Assembly (NCBI RefSeq): GCF_028206995.1
Contig: NZ_JAQLFL010000009.1
Span: 1 to 64,000 of the forward strand
Length of the DNA stretch: 64,000 bases
Direction: 5' to 3'
Source of the DNA: Collinsella aerofaciens
GTDB taxonomy: Bacteria > Actinomycetota > Coriobacteriia > Coriobacteriales > Coriobacteriaceae
Below, piece by piece: positions 44,788-52,799 of the stretch. The position numbers and the translations under genes were made by a program. The notes below the pieces were generated by a model. It was given only the letters and a program-made list of their open reading frames with translations. It had not been told where the DNA came from and made no database searches. The first letter of the stretch is position 1; each line of letters opens with the position of its first letter.

Positions 44788-45552
44788 TTAATTGAGCGCC
44801 TGTGCGCGAATCGCCGCGCCGATCGCTCCGGCAAAGCGAGCCTGGGGTGAGGTGGTCACCGGCGACCCCAGTAGCTCGCCCAACCGCTCCACCACGAAGG
44901 CGTTCTCGCACAGACCGCCGGTCAGATAGTACGGGGCGCCCGCGGCCTGCCCGGCCATGGTCGCCACACGCGACACGACGCTCTCGATCACGCCACGCGC
45001 AATGTTCTCGCGTGGCTCACCGCGACCGATCAGGCTGATAACCTCACTTTCGGCAAACACCGTGCACATGCTGCTGATCTTGGTGGGCTCGCCGGAACGC
45101 GCCAGGTCGGCCATCTGCTGCTGGGAAATGCCTAGGCGGTCGGCCATGATCTCCAAAAAGCGCCCCGTGCCGGCGGCGCACTTGTCGTTCATGGCAAACT
45201 TGGCCACGCGCCCGCCCTTGAGCTGGATCACCTTGGTGTCCTGTCCGCCCACGTCGATCACGGTACCGTGATCGCCAAACAGACGCACGGCACCGGTGCC
45301 GTGGCAGGTGATCTCGGTCACGACCTTGTGCGCATAGGGCACGGCAACACGACCGTAGCCGGTCGCGACCACACGCACATCGTCGGCCGCCACGTCATAG
45401 CCGGCTGAAGCGAGCTCGCCGCGCAAGCGCTCGGCCGCATCGACCGACGAATACCCCGTCGGCGTGACGCAGGTCCACGCAATGGCGCCGTCCGTCTCCA
45501 CCACTGCAGCCTTCGCGGCCGTCGAGCCTATGTCGATACCAATGCCAACCAC
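44788..45552 (-). CDS. 2-Hydroxyacyl-CoA dehydratase activase family ATPase (YjiL/HgdC-like)
   Basis: ASKHA-fold ATPase that injects one electron into a double-cubane-cluster or dehydratase partner at ATP cost. 254 residues. GIDIGSTAAKAAVV (about residues 5-18) is the phosphate-binding loop. The two Cys that bridge a [4Fe-4S] cluster across the dimer are in NDKCAAGTGRF and SSMCTVFAES. GTG 45552 is the start, five bases behind AGGAGGA. It lies directly downstream of two partner genes. Confidence 0.9.
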   Translation of the reverse strand: MVGIGIDIGSTAAKAAVVETDGAIAWTCVTPTGYSSVDAAERLRGELASAGYDVAADDVRVVATGYGRVAVPYAHKVVTEITCHGTGAVRLFGDHGTVIDVGGQDTKVIQLKGGRVAKFAMNDKCAAGTGRFLEIMADRLGISQQQMADLARSGEPTKISSMCTVFAESEVISLIGRGEPRENIARGVIESVVSRVATMAGQAAGAPYYLTGGLCENAFVVERLGELLGSPVTTSPQARFAGAIGAAIRAQALN

Positions 45553-45566
45553 GACATCCTCCTTCT

Positions 45567-45597
45567 ATGCGGCAAAGCAGCTATCCCTTTGCCGCAT
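45567..45597 (-). repeat. Intercistronic hairpin before the activase gene
   Basis: Perfect arms ATGCGGCAAAG (45567-45577) and CTTTGCCGCAT (45587-45597) around nine bases. It ends directly before the AGGAGGA ribosome-binding site of the activase, so it could tune the activase to reductase ratio. Confidence 0.65.
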
Positions 45598-45602
45598 TTG
45601 TC

Positions 45603-46766
45603 CTACAGGGTTTCGATAAAGGCGGCGATGCGGGTCTCGATCTGGCCCATGTCGCCGTTGCTGTAGTCGGTCTCGATCTTCATATACGGAATACCCGCAC
45701 CCTCGACGGCCTCCTGCATGCGTGCGCTCTCAACGTTAAAGGTGTGGCAGGCCTGCAGCACGCTCTCTACCACGCCATCGACATGGTACTTCTCGCACAT
45801 GGCCAGCGTGTTTTCCAGACGACCGTCGTTGGGCGTCATGACCGAGCAGTTAATGTCCAGGTAGCGGTCGGCGATGGCGCGCAAGATGTCGGGAGCCTCC
45901 GGGTCGATCATCATGGCCGCCGTGCGCTCGCCCGAGCAGTCGTCCATGCACACGACCACACCACCGTTGGACTCGATGGTGCGACCGATCTTGTTGATCA
46001 CGCCGCCCACCGGGCAGCCGGTGATCAGAATGCGCTTGGCATCCGCCGCAACCGGGCGCTCGCTCGCGTCGTAGGCCTCGCGCAGCTTGACAACCTTTTG
46101 CTCCAGCTGCTGCGTATAGGCCTCGATATCAAAGCTAAACGTACCGGCAAACATGGTGCTCATCAGGTCGACGCCGCTCATGGCCGCCGGCTGGTTGGCC
46201 TGCAGCGCAAACATCTCGAGCTGGGCCGCACGCAAGCGGTTGCGACGACGGACGGCAGCGCGCAGATCATCGTCGGTAATCGCGATGCCGTAGAAGTTCT
46301 CGAGCTCCTCCTTGAGCAGGCGGCACTCCTCGTACCAGCCCTCGCGCTCGTGGGCGCGATCGCGGCTCTGCGGCAGGTGCAGAATGTGCGTGCGCTTGAG
46401 CTCGTTGAGTAGCTCGTACATCTTCTTCTTGCCGTCGCAGGTGGTCTCGCCGATGATCATGTCGCTAAAGTACGTAAACGGGCACTTTTGCGAATAGGCA
46501 AAACCATACGTAGACTTGATGAGCGGGCACAGGTTTGCCGGCAGCACCTTCTCGGCCTCGGGAATCACCTCGTCGGACGTGCCGCACAGCGCCACGCTCG
46601 CAGCCCCCGCGGCATCGATAATCTCGAGCGGCGTGTAGCTGCACAGAAAACCGACCAGGCGATTACCCGCCTGCTTATAATCCTTGACGCGAATAAACGC
46701 CGCCTTGCGTTGCTCGTTGAACTCCTCAAACGTGGACGGCAACGGCTGCTCAATATTTTCCGACAT
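45603..46766 (-). CDS. Double-cubane-cluster protein / 2-hydroxyacyl-CoA dehydratase-like (first copy)
   Basis: 387 residues from ATG 46766. Matches the HgdB/YjiM family: Cys ligands are in [18 protein letters not shown] and [10 protein letters not shown], and [11 protein letters not shown] opens the second domain. In characterised double-cubane proteins a [8Fe-9S] cluster, charged by an ATP-dependent activase, reduces small molecules. It is unlikely to be a simple CoA dehydratase because there is no CoA-transferase or acyl-CoA gene nearby. The substrate is unknown. Confidence 0.82.
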   Translation of the reverse strand: MSENIEQPLPSTFEEFNEQRKAAFIRVKDYKQAGNRLVGFLCSYTPLEIIDAAGAASVALCGTSDEVIPEAEKVLPANLCPLIKSTYGFAYSQKCPFTYFSDMIIGETTCDGKKKMYELLNELKRTHILHLPQSRDRAHEREGWYEECRLLKEELENFYGIAITDDDLRAAVRRRNRLRAAQLEMFALQANQPAAMSGVDLMSTMFAGTFSFDIEAYTQQLEQKVVKLREAYDASERPVAADAKRILITGCPVGGVINKIGRTIESNGGVVVCMDDCSGERTAAMMIDPEAPDILRAIADRYLDINCSVMTPNDGRLENTLAMCEKYHVDGVVESVLQACHTFNVESARMQEAVEGAGIPYMKIETDYSNGDMGQIETRIAAFIETL

Positions 46767-46920
46767 ATAACTCCTTAACAAACCTTTTAACCAACCAAGG
46801 AAACGGCTTTCCCAGGTGCCCGAGGTTGCCGTGAAAGAGGAGCGCCGCGTACTTTGGTATGCAAGCGATGGTTTGAACGGCAAGATCGGGTGCTTGGGGA
46901 AGCCGCTGGACCGGATAGCC

Positions 46921-48204
46921 CTAAATGGTTTCCAAGAAAGCCTCAATCCTGGTTTGCAGTTGGCCTGCATCCTCGCCGGCGTAGTCGGTCGTGATGTGCA
47001 TAAACGGGATGCCGGCCTCTTCGGCGGCCTTCTCCACGGCAAACGACTCCATCTCGTAGAGCGTGCAGAACTGCAAGGCCACGTCGACGATGCCGTCGGC
47101 ATGCAGGTCCTTGGCCATCTGGACAATGTCCTTCATACGCTGGTCGTTGGGCGTAAAGACGGCGCAGTTGATCTTAAAGTAGCGCTCGGCGATGGCGTCG
47201 AGCATCTCGTCGACCGTCTTACCGGACTCATCGACCAGGTCCTTGTAGTAGCGCGAGCCCGTGCAGGACTCCTCGCCTACCACAACGCCGCCGGCCTTCT
47301 CGATGAGGTTGAACAGCTTCCAGTTGGGCACGGCCATGGGCGTACCGGTGTACAGGATGCGCTTGGTCCCCTTGGGCGCCACGCCCTCGCCGGCCTCGAC
47401 ACGCTGCTCGCACTCAGCCGCCATATCGTTAATGGCTCCGGTCAGACGCGGCGTGTCATCCATAAAGGCGGCCTGCACGGTCAGCAGGCTATCGAGACCG
47501 CTGATGGGCGCTGGGTCGGCAGCGCGCGTGGCAGCGAGGCGCTGCAGGGCGCGACGCTTCTCATTGACGGCGTGGATGGCGGCCTTCAGACGCTCGGGCG
47601 TAATCTTGACGCCACACTCTTCCTCGATCTTGGCGGCGAGCTTCTTGACCTCGGCCTTCCAGGTCACGAGCGTCGACTCGTCGTGTACGTTGGGAATATC
47701 CATGACGTACATGTTCTTTTGCGTGGCAAAGAACTCGTAGGCTTTCTTCTTGCCATCGCAGGTGTTCTCGCCTACCACCAGGTCGCTCGACTCGATGTAG
47801 GGGCAAACCTCGCCCAGCTTAAAGCCGGCAAAGCTCTTGATGAGCGGGCAGGTGTTGCGCGGCAGATGCTCCTCGACCTTGTCGGTCGCCCAGTCGGCAC
47901 CCGAGCACAGGCCAACGGGGATGCCATCGCAGGCAAGCACGATCTCCTCGGGCACGTACACACAGAACGAACCGACGATCTTGGTGGCCTCGCCGGCCTC
48001 CTTCTTGTCGAGCATCTCCTTAATACGGCCGCTGTGGATGTTGGTGGCGACAAAATCCAGGTAGGACGTGGACTTGGGACGATTGTTCTGCGTCAGGAAC
48101 ATATCGCCGTACATCTGGCCCACAGCGCCCAGCAGCATGTCGTGATCGGCAAGATTCATGCCGAGGCTCTCCCACATCGGATGGAAATCGAATTCTTCAG
48201 CCAT
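46921..48204 (-). CDS. Double-cubane-cluster protein / 2-hydroxyacyl-CoA dehydratase-like (second copy)
   Basis: 427 residues and paralogous to the next gene. Shared features include [40 protein letters not shown] and the C-terminal [20 protein letters not shown]. The Cys pattern supports Fe-S binding. A longer N-terminus (about 60 residues more) distinguishes it from the first copy. The pair may form a heterodimer, as in HgdAB-type dehydratases, or two homodimers. It is the first full-length gene of the operon. Confidence 0.82.
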   Translation of the reverse strand: MAEEFDFHPMWESLGMNLADHDMLLGAVGQMYGDMFLTQNNRPKSTSYLDFVATNIHSGRIKEMLDKKEAGEATKIVGSFCVYVPEEIVLACDGIPVGLCSGADWATDKVEEHLPRNTCPLIKSFAGFKLGEVCPYIESSDLVVGENTCDGKKKAYEFFATQKNMYVMDIPNVHDESTLVTWKAEVKKLAAKIEEECGVKITPERLKAAIHAVNEKRRALQRLAATRAADPAPISGLDSLLTVQAAFMDDTPRLTGAINDMAAECEQRVEAGEGVAPKGTKRILYTGTPMAVPNWKLFNLIEKAGGVVVGEESCTGSRYYKDLVDESGKTVDEMLDAIAERYFKINCAVFTPNDQRMKDIVQMAKDLHADGIVDVALQFCTLYEMESFAVEKAAEEAGIPFMHITTDYAGEDAGQLQTRIEAFLETI

Positions 48205-48249
48205 GACGGTTCCCCTCTCGAACCAAATACGGATAACTACGGTATTGCT

Positions 48250-48279
48250 GCACGGTGGGCGGCGAAAACCCAGCCGTGC
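48250..48279 (-). repeat. Leader hairpin 2
   Basis: GCACGGTGGG (48250-48259) pairs with CCCAGCCGTGC (48269-48279) with one bulged base. It lies 46 bases upstream of the first double-cubane gene. No T-run follows on the minus strand. Confidence 0.5.
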
Positions 48280-48342
48280 CTAAACCCGGAATTTTGGGGA
48301 ACCTGCTTTGCAGCTGATTATTTAGTTGTGCGTCGTCTCTCC

Positions 48343-48378
48343 CGGAGCCGTGAACATACCTGCTCATATGCGGCTCCG
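48343..48378 (-). repeat. Leader hairpin 1, overlapping the short ORF stop
   Basis: Arms CGGAGCCG (48343-48350) and CGGCTCCG (48371-48378) around 20 bases. The upstream arm lies inside the last codons of the 22-codon ORF, so a ribosome there would disrupt the stem. Confidence 0.5.
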
Positions 48379-48432
48379 AGCCATATACAGGGCGCGCGCC
48401 GCAACGCGACGTGAATTTGTCTTCTGCGGCAT
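48364..48432 (-). CDS. Possible 22-residue leader peptide
   Basis: ATG 48432 follows AAAAGGAGG with eight-base spacing, a stronger site than most genes in the window. The product starts MPQKTNSRR, is arginine-rich and ends MARSRI with stop TGA. It lies 160 bases before the double-cubane operon. If the TGA were read as Sec, the frame would continue only a short way. No homology is recognised. The support is the ribosome-binding site plus the overlapping hairpin. Confidence 0.35.
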   Translation of the reverse strand: MPQKTNSRRVAARALYMARSRI

Positions 48433-48537
48433 CAGCGCGTCCTCCTTTTCTCGTCGAAGGTAACTATATCAACGGTTGTCGTCCAGACGAACACCGCCGA
48501 CATGCGTACGACAGCGTCGGGATGTGAGCATCTCACT

Positions 48538-48559
48538 GTCTGATAATTAATTATCAGAC
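48538..48559. promoter_or_regulatory. Perfect 22-bp palindrome, candidate operator
   Basis: Half-site GTCTGATAATT followed by its exact complement, in an AT-rich patch between modC and the double-cubane operon. The spacing (TGAT-N8-ATCA) does not fit FNR. A dimeric regulator site upstream of the selenium operon is the likely reading. Confidence 0.5.
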
Positions 48560-48601
48560 TGATAAGGTTTAGTCATGTAGAAATCGGCGAACGGCGAAGT
48601 G

Positions 48602-48636
48602 AAAACAAAGCGGTCGAGGACTACCTCCTCGACCGC
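48602..48636 (-). terminator. Intrinsic terminator of modC
   Basis: On the minus strand GCGGTCGAGGA, a five-base loop, then TCCTCGACCGC is followed by TTTGTTTTC. It starts 12 bases past the modC stop. Confidence 0.9.
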
Positions 48637-48648
48637 ATCGCCCCCGCA

Positions 48649-49719
48649 TTATCGGCAAACGAGATGAATCCTGCTTGCATCAAAATGCATGCGCAGAGTC
48701 TCACCCGCCTGCGGCAGCTCTTCCACGGGTACACTCACCTTATTCACCTTCCACTGCAGACGCGTGGGCGCATCAGCACGCGGCACGTCCAGCAGCACCA
48801 GCCGCTCAAAGCGCGAATCGCTCACACGGGCCACGTGCAAATCGTAGCTGTTGCGACCGCGCTCCGCGCGATTGTCAACATGGAAGTAGCTCGCACGAAT
48901 ACCGAGGTACGTCACGTTATCGGGAACCTCATGGCCCACGTTAAAGGTCATGCCCCAGTCGAGGGCCTCAACTTCTTCGTCGCCGATCTTGCGCGCCCGG
49001 CTTGTGTTCTTGCAGCCCGTCAGGCGCAGTGCCGCCAGCGTCTGCGGACGGCGGACCACGTCCTCGATGGAGCCAATCTCCTCAACATGCCCGTCGTGCA
49101 TCACGCAGATGCGCTGGCACAGGCGGCACGCTTCGTCGATGTCGTGGCTCACGTAGAGTACGGTACGGTTGCACACATCGAACAAGTCGAGCATGTTCTG
49201 CTCGAGGGCGCTCTTAAGATAGGAATCGAGTGCGCTCATGGGCTCGTCGAACATAAAGATGCCCGGATTCGCCGCCACCATGCGTGCAAGCGCCACACGT
49301 TGCTGCTGACCGCCCGAGAGTCGCGCGGGATAGCGGTCGGCAAAATCGGCTAGACCGAAAATGCTCAGATAACGCTCGGCGAGTTTTTTACGCGCGGCGG
49401 CGTCACCCGCGTCCTTTACACCGGCGCATACGTTATCGGCCACCGTCATGTTGGGAAACAACTGATAGTTTTGGAACAGCAGGGCGCATTTTCGCTCCTG
49501 GGGCGACAGGTTGATGCCCGCCGCCGAGTCAAAAAAGGTCACGCCGTTGACAACAATCTTTCCCTCGTCGGGCGTCTCCACACCGGCAATGCAGCGCAAG
49601 GTGCAGCTCTTGCCGCAACCTGAGGCACCGAGCAGCGCCACACGCTCCTCGCCGGCCCCAAGCTGCATGTCGAGCATAAACCCGGGGTATTTCTTTTTGA
49701 TATCCAGAACGAGCGACAT
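48649..49719 (-). CDS. modC: Molybdate ABC transporter ATP-binding protein
   Basis: 356 residues. Walker A GASGCGKS (about residues 30-37), signature LSGGQQQRVALAR (about residue 134) and Walker B GIFMFDEPMSAL are intact. The C-terminal 120 residues take the place of the TOBE/MOP domain but match it poorly, so regulation by bound oxyanion is uncertain. It starts three bases past modB and ends at its own terminator. Confidence 0.9.
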   Translation of the reverse strand: MSLVLDIKKKYPGFMLDMQLGAGEERVALLGASGCGKSCTLRCIAGVETPDEGKIVVNGVTFFDSAAGINLSPQERKCALLFQNYQLFPNMTVADNVCAGVKDAGDAAARKKLAERYLSIFGLADFADRYPARLSGGQQQRVALARMVAANPGIFMFDEPMSALDSYLKSALEQNMLDLFDVCNRTVLYVSHDIDEACRLCQRICVMHDGHVEEIGSIEDVVRRPQTLAALRLTGCKNTSRARKIGDEEVEALDWGMTFNVGHEVPDNVTYLGIRASYFHVDNRAERGRNSYDLHVARVSDSRFERLVLLDVPRADAPTRLQWKVNKVSVPVEELPQAGETLRMHFDASRIHLVCR

Positions 49720-49722
49720 GGC

Positions 49723-51165
49723 CTATCGACCTCCCTGCGGCACCGTATCATCGCGCATGAGCTCGGCCAGCGCCTCGCGATCGATACGCAAGGCATCGCC
49801 GCCCGCCGGGTCGAGCGAATCGCCCTGTCCAGCGAGATCTTTGGCCCGTTTGCGCTCAGCACGGGAAAGGCCCCGCTCGCGATACTTTTGCGAATGCGCG
49901 GTGTACATGTTGATGAACAGGATGACCAGAAAGCTAAACACGATCACGACGGCGACCCAAAAGAAGGCCACCGACGTGTTGCCGCCCATCCATTCAAAGT
50001 AGATGGCGATGGGAATGGTCTGCGTAATACCGGCGTAGTTGCCCGCAAAGAACAGGGTGCAGCCAAACTCGCCCATCGCGCGGGCAAAGGCGAGCACCGT
50101 GCCGGCGGCAATCGAAGGCCAGCCGAGCGGCATCATGAGCTTGGTAAAGATGCGACGCTCGGACCAGCCCAGCGTGCGCGCCGCATCGAGCATCTGCGTG
50201 TCGAGACTCTCGAAGGCACCGAGCGCCGTACGGTAGACCAGGGGAAACGACACCACCACGGCAGAGATCACCGCCGCCGGCCACGTAAAGACGATCGAGA
50301 CGCCGTGCGCGATAAGCCACTGTCCAACACTGGTCGAGCGACCAAACAGCATAAGCAACAAAAAGCCGCAGACCGTGGGCGGCAGCACCATAGGGATGGT
50401 AAAGACCGAGTCGAGCAGGCCCTTGATGCGGCTCGAGGTACCCATAGTCTTCCACGCGGCAAACAGGCCCAGCGCAAAGGAGATCAGCAGGGCAAGGCCG
50501 CTCGTTTTAATGGACACCCAAAATGGGCGATAGTCGATGTCGCCCAAAAAGGAGGCCAAAGAGGTCAAGGGCCCCTGCTCATCCCGCAACACGACGGACG
50601 ATGCTTCTACCATTTGAGCGCTATCAAGCCAACGCGCGCCGCCCTTGGCATCACCCGAGGCTGATGCAATCACCACATAGCGGTCCCCATCCACACCGCG
50701 CTCGTCAAAGCTATAGGTATACCCGCCAGCATCAAACGTTGTTTCCGCCGTGACATACCAAGGAAGATCCACGTCCCCCAGCTGCGCACCTCCCATGCAG
50801 TTTGCGCTGTCGAGCTTGCAGACGAGGGCCTTGAGACCCGATACGCACTCGTTGTCCCGCAGATCCAATCCATACTTCTCGACCGCCTTGGGCGATATCC
50901 ACACCACAACGCGATCGGCAGCAGGCGCCACTACAAGGTCCACGTCCTCGTCAACGGGAAACCTGTAGCCCTCAGGCTGGCCCTCCATGGCACGAGCGGT
51001 CCCCTTGGCCAGCCGCTCAAAACCCTCGATCCCGTAGGAAAGCCCATGAGCGGTCGCAGCAACCTGGGCCCCATCCTCAGCGCCCCCAGCAAACGCAAAT
51101 CCCGGCACCCAGCAAAGCGCGAAGGTCAAAGCACAGGCGACAAGCATGCGGAATCTATTAAGCAC
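49723..51165 (-). CDS. modB: Molybdate ABC transporter permease with a large N-terminal extracytoplasmic domain
   Basis: 480 residues from GTG 51165, seven bases behind TTGGAGC. Residues 1-25 (MLVACALTFALCWVPGFAFA) look like a signal or anchor segment. Residues of about 26-225 are a soluble, acidic domain with no recognised family. Residues of about 230-450 are a normal ModB permease with the EAA-type loop (LDAARTLGWSERRIFTKLMMPLGWPSI). A charged tail of about 50 residues ends it. Usual ModB is about 225 residues, so the N-terminal half is an added domain, probably outside the membrane near ModA. Confidence 0.86.
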   Translation of the reverse strand: MLNRFRMLVACALTFALCWVPGFAFAGGAEDGAQVAATAHGLSYGIEGFERLAKGTARAMEGQPEGYRFPVDEDVDLVVAPAADRVVVWISPKAVEKYGLDLRDNECVSGLKALVCKLDSANCMGGAQLGDVDLPWYVTAETTFDAGGYTYSFDERGVDGDRYVVIASASGDAKGGARWLDSAQMVEASSVVLRDEQGPLTSLASFLGDIDYRPFWVSIKTSGLALLISFALGLFAAWKTMGTSSRIKGLLDSVFTIPMVLPPTVCGFLLLMLFGRSTSVGQWLIAHGVSIVFTWPAAVISAVVVSFPLVYRTALGAFESLDTQMLDAARTLGWSERRIFTKLMMPLGWPSIAAGTVLAFARAMGEFGCTLFFAGNYAGITQTIPIAIYFEWMGGNTSVAFFWVAVVIVFSFLVILFINMYTAHSQKYRERGLSRAERKRAKDLAGQGDSLDPAGGDALRIDREALAELMRDDTVPQGGR

Positions 51166-51233
51166 GAAAAGCTCCAAGTGAATACAAGGACGGAGTGAAA
51201 CACAAAACGATGGAATTATCGCGCCAGGCCGCA

Positions 51234-52106
51234 CTACGCGGAAAGCTCAAAGCCGTACTTAGCCCAAATCTTCTGAGCCTTCTTGTTGGTCAGACAGAAG
51301 TCGATGAACGCCTTGGCTTCGTCGGCATGCTCGGAGCTCTCGGCGACAGCGCCCGGATACACGATGGGCTTGTGCGAGTCCTCGGGACACACGAAGGCCT
51401 CCTCGATGCCGTCGTAGCGGAAGATATCGGAGCTGTAGACAAATCCAGCCACGCAGTCGCCTGTGGACACATAGGCGGCGGCGGTACCAACTTTATCGGC
51501 CAGTGCGACCTTGTCGGCAATCTCGGGAGCATACTCACCGTCGTCGCCCTCGGTGCCGGTGTAGAGGCCCACGGAGGCCAGAGCCTGGTTGGCGTACTTT
51601 CCGGCGGGAACGGTCTTGGCGTCGCCGATGGCGATCTTGCCGTCCAGATTCGCGACGCCGGCGATGGCCTCGACCTTGGTATCGGAGCCCTCGGCGCGAA
51701 TGATCACAAGGTCGTTGACGAACATGTCCTCACGCGTGTCGGCGTCGACGAGCTCGGCGGCCTCGGCGTCGTCCATGGTGCCCTTAGAAGCCGTGATGAG
51801 CACGTCGACGGCGGCACCGGCGCGCATCTGCTCGACAAGGTCGCCAGACGCCTTAAACTGCGTGTCGGCAAAGGTGGTGCCGGTCTGCTCGGTGTAGAGC
51901 TCCTGAACCTCGGGCAGGGCCTTCTCGAGCGAGTTGGCGGCAAAGACCTGCAGCTCGACAGCTTTCTTGGAAGATGCCTTAGCAGAACCGGCATCGGATC
52001 CGGCCGGCTCGGACGTCTTGCTGCCCGAACAGCCGGCAAGACCAAGGCCGGCAGCGGCGACAGCAGAAAGCGAAACGAATCCGCGGCGAGAAACCATATC
52101 GAACAT
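51234..52106 (-). CDS. modA: Molybdate-binding lipoprotein
   Basis: Captures molybdate outside the membrane and hands it to ModBC. 290 residues from ATG 52106, behind AAAGGGTTGAAC. The signal has an SRRGF twin-arginine-like start and a lipobox LGLAGC (Cys near residue 26). Mature signatures include FAANSLEKALPEVQ, DVLITASKGTMDDAE and VPAGKYANQAL. Tungstate specificity cannot be excluded. Confidence 0.92.
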   Translation of the reverse strand: MFDMVSRRGFVSLSAVAAAGLGLAGCSGSKTSEPAGSDAGSAKASSKKAVELQVFAANSLEKALPEVQELYTEQTGTTFADTQFKASGDLVEQMRAGAAVDVLITASKGTMDDAEAAELVDADTREDMFVNDLVIIRAEGSDTKVEAIAGVANLDGKIAIGDAKTVPAGKYANQALASVGLYTGTEGDDGEYAPEIADKVALADKVGTAAAYVSTGDCVAGFVYSSDIFRYDGIEEAFVCPEDSHKPIVYPGAVAESSEHADEAKAFIDFCLTNKKAQKIWAKYGFELSA

Positions 52107-52260
52107 GTTCAACCCTTTCGAACGCTATGCCCGGGTACCCCACCGCGGGCTTTAATCTGCAATCAGATTATACTTCTGCGCGAATAATGATAGTGAGAAA
52201 TTATTCTCGTCAGAGAATATAGTTCCGAATTACTGTGCATCTCGGCGTCGCTTCGGCGGA

Positions 52261-52299
52261 AAACAAAGGCGGAGCAGCCGTTCAGGTCGCCCCGCCGCA
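52261..52299 (-). terminator. Probable terminator of the moeA-mogA unit
   Basis: On the minus strand a GC-rich imperfect stem (GGCGGGGCGACC with GGCTGCTCCGCC) is followed by TTTGTTTT, about 11 bases past the mogA stop. modA therefore probably has its own promoter in 52107-52250, an AT-rich stretch with CAGATTATAC and TGAGAAATTATTCTCG. Confidence 0.65.
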
Positions 52300-52309
52300 G
52301 TTAAACCGC

Positions 52310-52789
52310 TTAGTTGGTATGTCCGCCGCCAGCTGTCATCTGAGCCGCATGCTCCAGCTGGTCTGCTATGGCCTCCCAGCTTTCGCGGGCGGCCTTCGTA
52401 GAACCGGGAAAGTTTACGACAAGTGTATGACCTCGTTGCATGCAAATAGCGCGCGAGAGCATGGCGCGGCGCGTCTTGGTCATCGAATACGCGCGGATTG
52501 CCTCTGCAATACCCGGCACATCGCGGTCGCAGACGGCACGCGTCGCCTCGGGCGTCACATCTCGCATCGAAAGCCCCGTGCCGCCGCAGGTGAGCACGAC
52601 ATTGGCGTGGCACTCATCGGCAGCTTCCACAATGGCATCACCGATCTCGCTGACGTCGTCGCGCACGACCACATGCGAGGCGACCGTCCAGCCCTGTGCC
52701 TCGATAAGTTCCTCGAGTGCAGCTCCGGCCTCATCCTGCAAAAGATCGCGTGTGTCCGAGCACGTCACGATCGAAATCTTCAACTCCAT
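52310..52789 (-). CDS. mogA: Molybdopterin adenylyltransferase family protein (MogA/MoaB)
   Basis: Adenylates molybdopterin before molybdenum insertion. 159 residues from ATG 52789 (MELKISIVTCSD). The MoCF signature TCGGTGLSMRDVTPEAT (about residues 68-84) and the late VVNFPGSTKAARE are clear. MogA and MoaB cannot be separated on sequence reading alone. It starts ten bases past moeA. Confidence 0.88.
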   Translation of the reverse strand: MELKISIVTCSDTRDLLQDEAGAALEELIEAQGWTVASHVVVRDDVSEIGDAIVEAADECHANVVLTCGGTGLSMRDVTPEATRAVCDRDVPGIAEAIRAYSMTKTRRAMLSRAICMQRGHTLVVNFPGSTKAARESWEAIADQLEHAAQMTAGGGHTN

Positions 52790-52799
52790 AGCGTTCCTC

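Larger units (their letters stand above)
48205..48648. other. Leader and control region of the double-cubane / selD operon
   Basis: The 444-base gap contains, in minus-strand order, the modC terminator, a perfect 22-base palindrome (48538-48559) and a short ORF with a strong ribosome-binding site (48364-48432). A hairpin overlapping the end of that ORF (48343-48378) and a further hairpin (48250-48279) follow, about 45 bases before the first gene. Confidence 0.6.

Noticed and set aside
45603..48204. Fermentative 2-hydroxyglutaryl-CoA dehydratase
   Set aside because: No CoA-transferase, 2-hydroxy acid dehydrogenase or acyl-CoA dehydrogenase gene is nearby, and the operon partners are selenium genes; a double-cubane reductase fits better.
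48538..48559. FNR/CRP-type site in the palindrome before the double-cubane operon
   Set aside because: The half-site spacing is wrong: TGAT and ATCA are eight bases apart rather than four to six.
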